From contig CAYVDH010000048.1 of NCBI GenBank assembly GCA_964450355.1, forward strand, positions 1 through 20,466: a stretch of DNA of 20,466 nt, written 5' to 3'. The position numbers and the translations under genes are program-made. This document shows positions 7,678 through 14,771 of this stretch, in pieces. Within the stretch, counting starts at the first letter, position 1, and every line of letters starts with the position of its first letter. The DNA is from CAYVDH01 sp964450355 (GTDB lineage Bacteria; Bacteroidota; Bacteroidia; NS11-12g; UBA955). Under the pieces are notes generated by a model, which had not been told where the DNA came from, made no database searches, and saw only the letters and a list, made by a program, of their open reading frames with translations.

Positions 7678-7868
7678 TAATTTTTACACAAATTGAGTTG
7701 TTGAAAATATCTTAACAATCAATTTAATTTAATCTCATTTAATCTAAAATATTGTTTTACTTTTGTATCCCGATTGCTCAAGTAAATAATTCTCTTTTTT
7801 AATCCAACTTAGTTATCGGGTTATTCTGATTATTTTACAACTTTTGCCAATCATTTATCAGTTGAGAA
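7678..7868 (+). promoter_or_regulatory. pyrG upstream region with candidate promoter and leader dyad
   Basis: This 191-base gap holds an exact TAnnTTTG -7 match, TACTTTTG at 7758-7765. TTTA at 7738-7741 is a poor -33 candidate with a 16-base spacer. Transcription from there would start near 7770 and give a leader of about 100 bases. CCCGAT at 7769-7774 and ATCGGG at 7815-7820 are perfect inverted copies separated by 40 bases, so the start of the leader could pair with its middle. No terminator with a T run is visible, and I see no Gram-positive-type pyrG attenuator. No convincing coding frame lies in the gap. Confidence 0.35.
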
Positions 7869-9482
7869 ATGGAACAAAAATGTAAATATATTTTCGTAAC
7901 AGGCGGTGTTACATCTTCATTAGGCAAAGGCATCATATCAGCATCACTTGCTAAATTATTACAAGCAAGGGGCTATAGAGTTACCATTCAAAAATTTGAC
8001 CCATACATCAATGTTGACCCAGGAACACTAAACCCATACGAACATGGAGAATGTTATGTTACTGATGACGGTGCAGAAACAGACTTAGACCTTGGCCATT
8101 ACGAAAGATTTTTAAATGTTCCTACCTCGCAAGCCAACAACGTAACCACAGGTAGAATATACCAAACTGTGATAGAAAATGAAAGAAGAGGTGACTATTT
8201 AGGAAAAACGGTTCAAGTAGTTCCACACATTACTGATGAAATTAAAAGAAGAATGAAATTGTTGGGTGAAACCAACAAATTTGACATCATCATTACTGAA
8301 CTTGGTGGAACTGTTGGTGACATTGAATCATTGCCTTTTGTAGAAGCTGTTAGACAATTGCAATGGGAAATGGGTGAAGACAATGCCATTTCTATACATT
8401 TAACTTTAGTTCCCTATTTAGCTGCAGCAGGTGAGCTAAAAACCAAACCTACTCAACACTCTGTTAGATTTTTACTTGAAAGCGGTGTACAACCTGATAT
8501 ATTAGTATGTAGAACTGAGCATCCTTTGAATGTAGAATTGAGAAGAAAATTAGCCCTATTTTGCAATGTCAATCAAAATGCGGTTATAGAATCTTTAGAC
8601 GCAAAAACAATCTACGAAGTGCCTTTGATGATGCAAAAAGAGAAGTTAGACAAAGTAGTGTTAGCTAAGTTAAAACTACCTGCTAAATCTGACCCTGAAT
8701 TAATTCAATGGAAACAATTTTTGCAACACATTAAACATCCTAAAAACGAAGTTACCATAGCCTTAGTAGGCAAATACATTGAACTTCCTGATGCTTACAA
8801 ATCCATCAACGAAGCATTTATTCACGCTGGTGCAGCCAACGAATGCAAAGTGAATGTCATCAATTTACACAGTGAATTGATTACCGATGAAAATGTAAAA
8901 GAAAAATTCAAAAACATCGATGGATTGTTAGTCGCTCCAGGATTTGGTAGCAGAGGTATTGAAGGCAAATTAATTTCCATCAAATATGCCCGCGAAAACA
9001 ACTTGCCATTTTTTGGTATTTGTTTGGGAATGCAATGCAGTGTCATTGAATTTGCTCGCAATGTGATAGGATATAAAGATGCTCACAGTGCTGAAATGAA
9101 CGAAAAAACAAAACATCCTGTAATAGACATGATGAGTTCTCAAAAGAAAATCACTCAAAAAGGCGGTACCATGAGGCTAGGTTCTTATGATTGTGTCATA
9201 GAAAAAGGAAGCCAAGCATCCAGAGCTTATGGCAAATTAAAAATACAAGAAAGACACCGTCACCGTTACGAATTCAACAATAAATACATCAAAGAATTTG
9301 AACAACATGGCATGCAAATTACTGGAACAAATCCTGATACAGGCCTTGCTGAAATAGTGGAAATCAAAAACCATCCCTATTTTGTAGGTGTTCAATTTCA
9401 TCCTGAATTAAAAAGCACAGTAGAAAATCCACATCCACTGTTTGTTAAATTCATTAAAAAAAGTTTAGAGCTTAAAAAATAA
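7869..9482 (+). CDS. pyrG: CTP synthase
   Basis: A 537-residue glutamine-dependent enzyme that aminates UTP to CTP using ATP, the last step of CTP synthesis. The N-terminal amidoligase domain (about 1-270) starts with the P-loop-like GGVTSSLGKGIISAS at 12-26 and includes KFDPYINVDPGT at 42-53 and ITELGGTVGDIES near 142-154. The C-terminal class I glutamine amidotransferase domain (about 295-535) has nucleophile Cys385 (FFGICLGMQ) with His511 and Glu513 (QFHPE), completing the triad. Length and order equal E. coli PyrG (545). In many Bacteroidota pyrG is followed by the membrane insertase gene yidC; here lon follows after 74 bases. Identification is secure. Confidence 0.98.
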   Translation: MEQKCKYIFVTGGVTSSLGKGIISASLAKLLQARGYRVTIQKFDPYINVDPGTLNPYEHGECYVTDDGAETDLDLGHYERFLNVPTSQANNVTTGRIYQTVIENERRGDYLGKTVQVVPHITDEIKRRMKLLGETNKFDIIITELGGTVGDIESLPFVEAVRQLQWEMGEDNAISIHLTLVPYLAAAGELKTKPTQHSVRFLLESGVQPDILVCRTEHPLNVELRRKLALFCNVNQNAVIESLDAKTIYEVPLMMQKEKLDKVVLAKLKLPAKSDPELIQWKQFLQHIKHPKNEVTIALVGKYIELPDAYKSINEAFIHAGAANECKVNVINLHSELITDENVKEKFKNIDGLLVAPGFGSRGIEGKLISIKYARENNLPFFGICLGMQCSVIEFARNVIGYKDAHSAEMNEKTKHPVIDMMSSQKKITQKGGTMRLGSYDCVIEKGSQASRAYGKLKIQERHRHRYEFNNKYIKEFEQHGMQITGTNPDTGLAEIVEIKNHPYFVGVQFHPELKSTVENPHPLFVKFIKKSLELKK

Positions 9483-9556
9483 CTTGCTTAAATTGTCTTA
9501 ATTTGTCAGTGCTTTGCTTTTGGCATAAGTATTGAAACCTATAATTATCTCCAATT

Positions 9557-12013
9557 ATGAACTTTAAAGACAAATTGATATTTACTAACAAAATAGATAG
9601 TGAAGACAGCGAAAGTGGTGATTTATTTCCCTTGTTTTCTCAACAGGAAGAAAAAGAAAGCAACAAAATAGCTATTCCTAAGAATCTGCCAATATTACCG
9701 ATTAGAAACACAGTATTGTTTCCTGGGGTGGTATTTCCAATTACAGTTGGCAGAGATAAATCCATAAAATTAATTAAAGACGCCAATAAAAAAGATAAAA
9801 TCATTGGTGTATTTGCTCAAAAAAATCCTGATACTGAAGAACCTAATGTCAATGATTTAAATAAAATTGGTACGTTAGCTCAAATCATAAAAATTCTTAG
9901 AATGCCTGATGGCAATACTACAGCCATAATTCAAGGTAAAAGAAAAATTGAACTGCAAGAAGAAATTGCAACTAATCCATACATCATTGCTACGGTAAAA
10001 CCAGTGGATGCAGCTGAGGAAAAACAAGACAAAGAAATTAAAGCTTTAATCAGCAACATCAGAGATACTGCTTCTCAAAACATTGACCTTTCTCCTAACA
10101 TTCCAACTGAAGCTGGATTTGCACTAAAAAACATTGATAGCGATAATTTTTTAGTTAGTTTTATTGCCTCTAATTTAAACATATCCGTTGATGAAAAACA
10201 AACTATTTTACAAGCTGAAACTCTCAAAAAAAGAGCACAATTGGTGTTTGAACATTTAGTAAAAGAAAATCAATTATTAAAACTAAAAGACCAAATTCAC
10301 AGCAAAGTAAAAGTGGATTTAGACAAACAACAAAAAGAATATTTTTTACAACAACAAATCAGGGCAATTCAAGAAGAACTAGGTCAAGAAAGCCCAGATA
10401 AAGAAATAGAAAGCTTACGCGAAAGGGGCAATAAAAAGAAATGGAGCAAAGACATACACAAAGCATTCAATAAAGAATTGGATAAATTATTGCGCATTAA
10501 TCTAGCTAGTCCTGATTATTCTGTGAGTTTAAATTATGCTCAAACCTTACTTGATCTGCCTTGGAACGAATATACCAAAGATTTATTGGATCTTAAAAAA
10601 GCTCAAAAAGTATTGGATGCCGACCATTTTGGACTCGAAAAAGTTAAAAAACGCATACTTGAATACCTAGCAGTGATAAAATTGAAAGGCGACTTAAAAA
10701 GTCCTATTATTTGTTTATATGGACCTCCTGGGGTTGGTAAAACTTCATTGGGAAAAAGCATTGCTAAGGCTTTAGGACGCAAATACATCAGGGTAGCTTT
10801 GGGTGGCTTGCATGACGAATCAGAAATTAGAGGACACCGCAAAACATACATTGGAGCCATGCCCGGTAGAATCATTCAAAACCTTAAAAAAGTAAAATCT
10901 GGCAACCCTGTTTTTGTTTTAGATGAAATAGACAAAGTAGCCAATGATTTTCGTGGCGACCCTTCATCTGCCTTACTTGAGGTACTAGACCCAGAACAAA
11001 ATACCAATTTTCATGATAATTACTTAGAATTGGATTACGATTTAAGCAAAGTGATGTTTATTGCTACTGCAAATTCCTTAGACACCATTCAACCTGCTTT
11101 ATTAGACCGCATGGAAGTGATTGAAATTAGTGGTTATACTGTAGAAGAAAAAATTCAAATTGCTCAAAACTACTTAATTCCAAAACAAATAGAAATGCAT
11201 GGATTGAAAAAAAATCAATTCAAATTAAGCAATTCAGTAGTCGAAAGCATCATCGAAGAGTACACCAGAGAAAGTGGTGTAAGAAATTTAGAGAAAAAAA
11301 TTGCCTCACTAGTTAGGCATAATGTCATGCGAATAGCCACTGACGAAAGCATTGATTCCAATTTTACAATAGAAGATGTCAATAAAATACTTGGAGCAGA
11401 TAAACTAGATAAAGAGATATACCAAGACAACGAAACTGCAGGTGTTGTTACAGGTTTGGCTTGGAGTCCTGTAGGTGGCAGTATTTTGTTTGTAGAAAGT
11501 ACACTGACAAAAGGCAAAGGAGGATTAACTCTTACAGGAAAATTAGGCGATGTAATGAAAGAAAGTGCTACCACTGCCATGACTTTTCTCAAAGCCAATG
11601 CAGAATATTTAGATATTGATCATCAAGTATTCAATCATTGGGATGCACATATACACTTCCCTGCTGGCGCTATTCCTAAAGATGGACCAAGTGCCGGTAT
11701 CACTATTTTAACATCATTAGCCTCCTTGTACACACAACGTAAAATAAAACCTTATTTAGCTATGACAGGTGAAATTACTTTACGTGGAAGAGTATTACCA
11801 GTAGGTGGTATCAAAGAAAAAATACTTGCAGCAAAAAGAGCTGGCATCAAAGAAATCATCATGTGTGATGAAAACAAAAAAGACATTGACGATATCCCTG
11901 TACAATACCTTAAAGGCTTAACATTCCATTATGTAAAAAACATGTTAGAAGTATTGGATTTGGCCTTGATGGATGAAAAGGTGAAAAAGCCTTTGGATTT
12001 GAGCAAAATATAA
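9557..12013 (+). CDS. lon: ATP-dependent Lon protease
   Basis: An 818-residue cytoplasmic AAA+ serine protease that degrades misfolded and some regulatory proteins. The N-terminal substrate-binding domain runs from about 40 to 240 (LPILPIRNTVLFPGVVFP at 44-61), followed by a helical region to about 340. The ATPase domain has Walker A GPPGVGKT at 389-396 and Walker B FVLDEID at 453-459. The protease domain holds the Ser712 (KDGPSAG) and Lys755 (GGIKEK) dyad, with 43 residues between them as in E. coli (679/722). Length matches the Bacteroidota form, including an acidic extension of about 40 residues before the first domain. The 74-base upstream gap shows no clear promoter. Identification is secure. 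Confidence 0.98.
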   Translation: MNFKDKLIFTNKIDSEDSESGDLFPLFSQQEEKESNKIAIPKNLPILPIRNTVLFPGVVFPITVGRDKSIKLIKDANKKDKIIGVFAQKNPDTEEPNVNDLNKIGTLAQIIKILRMPDGNTTAIIQGKRKIELQEEIATNPYIIATVKPVDAAEEKQDKEIKALISNIRDTASQNIDLSPNIPTEAGFALKNIDSDNFLVSFIASNLNISVDEKQTILQAETLKKRAQLVFEHLVKENQLLKLKDQIHSKVKVDLDKQQKEYFLQQQIRAIQEELGQESPDKEIESLRERGNKKKWSKDIHKAFNKELDKLLRINLASPDYSVSLNYAQTLLDLPWNEYTKDLLDLKKAQKVLDADHFGLEKVKKRILEYLAVIKLKGDLKSPIICLYGPPGVGKTSLGKSIAKALGRKYIRVALGGLHDESEIRGHRKTYIGAMPGRIIQNLKKVKSGNPVFVLDEIDKVANDFRGDPSSALLEVLDPEQNTNFHDNYLELDYDLSKVMFIATANSLDTIQPALLDRMEVIEISGYTVEEKIQIAQNYLIPKQIEMHGLKKNQFKLSNSVVESIIEEYTRESGVRNLEKKIASLVRHNVMRIATDESIDSNFTIEDVNKILGADKLDKEIYQDNETAGVVTGLAWSPVGGSILFVESTLTKGKGGLTLTGKLGDVMKESATTAMTFLKANAEYLDIDHQVFNHWDAHIHFPAGAIPKDGPSAGITILTSLASLYTQRKIKPYLAMTGEITLRGRVLPVGGIKEKILAAKRAGIKEIIMCDENKKDIDDIPVQYLKGLTFHYVKNMLEVLDLALMDEKVKKPLDLSKI

Positions 12014-12216
12014 ACAACTATTGTTTTATTATTTATATAAATTTAAAAACTTTATAGTTATTAATGCAAAATACAATTAAAGACAATATACGTTTAGGTT
12101 TTAAAAATATAAAACAAGACGTAAAACTGAATTTACCTTGTAAAAACATCAATCAAAATCAAGTATTATTAAATGTTATTAAATAGTACTAACATTGTAG
12201 TATTATTAAAATCAAC
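12014..12216 (+). promoter_or_regulatory. lon-ybjQ intergenic region with short direct repeats
   Basis: The longest gap in the window (203 bases) is extremely AT-rich. It contains a 12-base palindrome ATTTATATAAAT at 12031-12042 and two copies of AGTATTATTAAA at 12162-12173 and 12199-12210, with a partial third copy (TGTTATTAAAT, 12174-12184) between them. The last copy ends 6 bases before the YbjQ-family ATG. Such iterated sites directly upstream of a gene can be operator half-sites, but in DNA of this composition chance is a serious alternative. TAACATTG at 12190-12197 is one mismatch from TAnnTTTG. There is no GC-rich hairpin that could end lon transcription. Confidence 0.3.
12064..12186 (+). 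CDS. Possible 40-residue small protein
   Basis: An ATG at 12064 opens a frame of 40 codons ending in TAG at 12184-12186, inside the lon-ybjQ gap. The predicted peptide starts MQNTIKDNIRLGF, is basic and asparagine-rich, has a single cysteine (NLPCKN) and has no hydrophobic stretch that would make it a membrane peptide. It shows no resemblance to a family I know. An open frame of this length is not rare in such AT-rich DNA, and stop codons are A/T-rich too, so only conservation or expression data could establish it as a gene. Confidence 0.22.
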   Translation: MQNTIKDNIRLGFKNIKQDVKLNLPCKNINQNQVLLNVIK

Positions 12217-12549
12217 ATGAGTCAAATATTAATTACAACAAGCACTAATTTAGAGGGATACAGAATCATCAAACAACTAGGTTTGGTTAGAGGGATTACC
12301 GTTAGATCACGAAGTATAGTAGGTAATTTTGTGGGTGGTTTCATGACTATTTTTGGAGGCAAAAGCAGTATTTACACTGAATTGTGTGAAAATGCTAGAG
12401 AAGAAGCTTTACAATTAATGATTCAACATGGCAATCAACTAGGATGTAATGCAATAATCAACATGAGATACGATGCAAACGAAGTGATGAGTGGATTAAC
12501 AGAAGTATTGGCTTATGGCACTGCTGTTATTGTAGAGGAAATTAAATAA
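12217..12549 (+). CDS. ybjQ: YbjQ/UPF0145 family protein (heavy-metal-binding domain family)
   Basis: A 110-residue cytoplasmic protein that covers the whole YbjQ (UPF0145, DUF74) domain. It has ITTSTNLEGYRIIKQLGLVRGITVRSRSI at the N-terminus, GNQLGCNAIINMRYDAN in the middle and a beta-rich end with VLAYGTAVIV. Family members form ring-like oligomers. The name 'heavy-metal-binding' is inherited from domain databases, and the cellular role is not established. The single cysteines at LCEN and GCNA are the only obvious thiol ligands. The gene lies 203 bases after lon and 66 bases before the amine oxidase gene on the same strand, so it could be co-transcribed with the latter. Family is confident, function unknown. 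Confidence 0.88.
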   Translation: MSQILITTSTNLEGYRIIKQLGLVRGITVRSRSIVGNFVGGFMTIFGGKSSIYTELCENAREEALQLMIQHGNQLGCNAIINMRYDANEVMSGLTEVLAYGTAVIVEEIK

Positions 12550-12583
12550 TTATTTTATTCATTTTAGATAATAAATTGCTTAT

Positions 12584-12617
12584 AAAATGATTTATTAAAT
12601 AACCATTTAATCATTTT
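12584..12617 (+). promoter_or_regulatory. Inverted repeat overlapping the TTG start of the amine oxidase gene
   Basis: AAAATGATT at 12584-12592 and AATCATTTT at 12609-12617 are perfect 9-base inverted copies with a 16-base centre. The right arm includes the first two bases of the TTG start codon at 12616-12618. As RNA, this would place the initiation site in a stem. As DNA, it could be a dimeric regulator's operator. The stem is nearly all A-T, so RNA stability would be modest. Confidence 0.35.
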
Positions 12618-13977
12618 GAAAAGAAGAAAATTTATAATAGATTCATTAACAGGCTTACCATTACTCTTTATATCTCCTACCCTTCTCTCTAGTGCATGCA
12701 ATAAAGATGAAGAACCGAAGCCTAATGAAAAAACAGTAGTCATTGTCGGTGCTGGAATTTCAGGATTAGCTGCTGCTAAAAAATTAAAAGAAAAAGGATT
12801 TAATGTCATCATCTTAGAATCTCAAAATCAAATTGGAGGAAGACTTAGAACAAATAGAAGTGCAGGTTTTGCTTTTGACGAAGGTGCCAGTTGGATTCAT
12901 GGAGTAAATGGAAATCCAATAACTGAATTAGCTCAACAAGCAGGAATGAACTTATTTCACACCGATGACGACAGTAGAAAATCTTATGATGTTGGAGGTG
13001 TGTTTAGAGATGCCACATCATATAACAATGCCGAAGATGAACTGTACACCATTCTGAATTCCATGATGAATAGCGGAAATGCTACTCAAAGTTTTGAGAC
13101 TGTATTTAATTCATTGCATCCAAACAAAACCTCAGACAGATTGTGGAAATTTTTACTTTCCACTTATGTTACTTTCGATACTGGAGATTTAAATCAACTG
13201 TCTTCCCTGCTATACAACGAAGGAGAAGAATTTACAGGTGAAGAAAAAATTGCAGTCAATGGTTACGATACCATAGCACATTACTTAGCTAAAGATTTAA
13301 ATATACAACTGAATCAAAAAGTAAGTAAAATAGATTATTCAGATAATAAAGTAAAAATAACTCATCAAGGAAAAGTAACTGAAGCAGATTATGTTTTGGT
13401 AACAGTTCCATTGGGTGTTTTAAAAGCTAATGCTATACAATTTACACCTAGCTTACCTAATTCCAAATTAAATGCCATTCAAAAAGTAGGAATGAACTGT
13501 GTCAACAAATTTTTATTGACATGGAATACTGCCTTTTGGGACGATGTTCAATACATCTCTTATACCCCTGAAATCAGAGATAAATTTAACTATTTTGTCA
13601 ATTTAAAAAAAGTAGATACCAATATCAATGCATTAATGACTTTTGCTTATGCGGACTACGCTAGACAAACAGAAAACATGACTGATCAAGAAATAATCAA
13701 TGAAATCATGTCACATCTGAAAGACATATATGGGAACAACATTCCAAGTCCTAATAGCATGATAAGAACTAAATGGCAAAGCAATGAAAACTCAATAGGC
13801 TCATATTCATATACAGCAGTGGGCACAGAGATGCAGCACTTTGATGATTTAGCTGAAGAAATAAATGATAAATTGTTTTTTGCTGGGGAACACACCGAAG
13901 CTGATTATTTTTCGACTGTTCATGGGGCTTATTTAAGCGGCATCAGAGAAGCAGATAAAATTATTGACTTGTTGTAA
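12616..13977 (+). CDS. Tat-exported FAD-dependent amine oxidase, lipoprotein
   Basis: A 453-residue flavoprotein of the monoamine oxidase family, which oxidises amines to imines/aldehydes with release of hydrogen peroxide. The start is TTG at 12616: an in-frame TAA lies upstream with no ATG or GTG between, and the codons right after TTG encode KRRKF, a twin-arginine motif. The Tat signal ends in LLSSAC with lipidated Cys28, then NKDEE. The FAD-binding fold has GAGISG at 45-50, Glu68 for the ribose and GGRLRT at 74-79. The C-terminal flavin motif FFAGEHTEADYFSTVHGAY starts at 421. Tat export fits a protein loaded with FAD before transport. It is convergent with the following lipoprotein gene, 15 bases apart. 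The amine substrate cannot be told from sequence. Confidence 0.9.
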   Translation: MKRRKFIIDSLTGLPLLFISPTLLSSACNKDEEPKPNEKTVVIVGAGISGLAAAKKLKEKGFNVIILESQNQIGGRLRTNRSAGFAFDEGASWIHGVNGNPITELAQQAGMNLFHTDDDSRKSYDVGGVFRDATSYNNAEDELYTILNSMMNSGNATQSFETVFNSLHPNKTSDRLWKFLLSTYVTFDTGDLNQLSSLLYNEGEEFTGEEKIAVNGYDTIAHYLAKDLNIQLNQKVSKIDYSDNKVKITHQGKVTEADYVLVTVPLGVLKANAIQFTPSLPNSKLNAIQKVGMNCVNKFLLTWNTAFWDDVQYISYTPEIRDKFNYFVNLKKVDTNINALMTFAYADYARQTENMTDQEIINEIMSHLKDIYGNNIPSPNSMIRTKWQSNENSIGSYSYTAVGTEMQHFDDLAEEINDKLFFAGEHTEADYFSTVHGAYLSGIREADKIIDLL

Positions 13978-13992
13978 GAATTTATTGATTAA

Positions 13993-14607
13993 TTAAATTT
14001 CGTTAATAATTTCATCGAAATCAATGTTTTCAAAATTTCCAGAAACTATTCCAAAAGTCTTTCTATCACTTGTGACAATGTATTGAGTCAAGTATTTTTT
14101 AATCCCATCTAGTTCTTGTAAATATTTTGCTTTGATTGCATTTGCTGTTGCGGTTGTTATAAATTGAGTTTCAATTTTAGTAAAAGTAATTTCTGGTATT
14201 GATTTTTCATTTTTCATTTGCATATCCAAAAATTCAAAATACTTGTTAGATAAATTTTCATTTAATGGAATATAATCACTTGATTGAATCAAAATGATGT
14301 TGTTTATGTTATTTTTATCAGCATACAAAACAAATTCATAAGGCAGTCCTTTAAGTTTATTCATGTTACTTTCTATGTACTTTAATAGCTTTGATTCAGT
14401 AGTTGATTCTTTTAATTTATTTTCCAACATTTCAGGTGAAATCAAAGAATAGCTTTCTGGAATCAACAATTCTCTTTCCAAAAACTCAATATTTACTTCT
14501 TTAAAGTTTGTTTCTTTTAGATCTGATTTTTTATTTTGATTTGAATGATTGCTGCACGAAGCTAACAAGATGAAAAGTAAAGGGATGAAAAAGTATTTAT
14601 TACTCAT
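13993..14607 (-). CDS. Lipoprotein of unknown function
   Basis: A 204-residue predicted lipoprotein on the minus strand. The N-terminus MSNKYFFIPLLFILLASC has a clear hydrophobic core and lipobox with Cys18, followed by an asparagine/serine/lysine-rich linker to about residue 35. The mature part includes LLIPESYSLISPEML near 47-61 and a later beta-rich segment (EITFTKIETQFITT), then a predicted helix. Its layout resembles small globular envelope lipoproteins, but I recognise no family or catalytic motif. It converges on the amine oxidase gene (15-base gap) and diverges from the macroglobulin-like gene across 164 bases, so it could share regulation with the latter. Confidence 0.72.
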   Translation of the reverse strand: MSNKYFFIPLLFILLASCSNHSNQNKKSDLKETNFKEVNIEFLERELLIPESYSLISPEMLENKLKESTTESKLLKYIESNMNKLKGLPYEFVLYADKNNINNIILIQSSDYIPLNENLSNKYFEFLDMQMKNEKSIPEITFTKIETQFITTATANAIKAKYLQELDGIKKYLTQYIVTSDRKTFGIVSGNFENIDFDEIINEI

Positions 14608-14771
14608 TTATGAAAAACTTCAATAGGTAAAACAAAAATAAATATTTATATGTTAAAACCAATATTAATAATATTCTTGAATTTTAAATAATTTAAAAGT
14701 TAAGAGACCTAAGTTAAAAATTTATTATATAGATTGCAGCAATTTAATTCCTCGTTTTGTCCAATAAATAA
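14608..14771. promoter_or_regulatory. Divergent regulatory region between lipoprotein and macroglobulin-like genes
   Basis: This 164-base AT-rich gap separates divergent genes. For the minus-strand lipoprotein, TATTTTTG (14640-14633) exactly matches the TAnnTTTG -7 box, with TTG (14662-14660) 19 bases upstream as -33 box, a spacing normal for Bacteroidota. A dyad AATATTAATAATATT at 14661-14675 (7-base arms, one central base) overlaps that -33 box. AAGTTAA occurs twice at 14697-14703 and 14711-14717. For the plus-strand gene I find only a one-mismatch -7 candidate, TCGTTTTG at 14752-14759, close to its ATG. No coding frame of note is present. Confidence 0.4.
14633..14662 (-). promoter_or_regulatory. 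Candidate Bacteroidota promoter of the 13993-14607 lipoprotein gene
   Basis: On the minus strand, TTG at 14662-14660 and TATTTTTG at 14640-14633 are spaced by 19 bases, as in the phylum's TTG-N17-23-TAnnTTTG promoters. Transcription would start a few bases downstream, leaving a leader of roughly 20 bases before the ATG at 14607. Confidence 0.42.

Noticed and set aside
10603..11598. Frames of 90 and 127 codons on the minus strand inside lon
   Set aside because: They are antisense to the highly conserved ATPase and protease domains, and their translations have no family signature.
12031..12042. 12-base palindrome ATTTATATAAAT after lon as a terminator
   Set aside because: It is entirely A-T, has no loop and no following T run, so it would not form a stable terminator. 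Palindromes of this kind are common in such DNA.
13978..13992. Bidirectional terminator between the convergent amine oxidase and lipoprotein genes
   Set aside because: The 15-base gap and its flanks contain no stem of useful stability.
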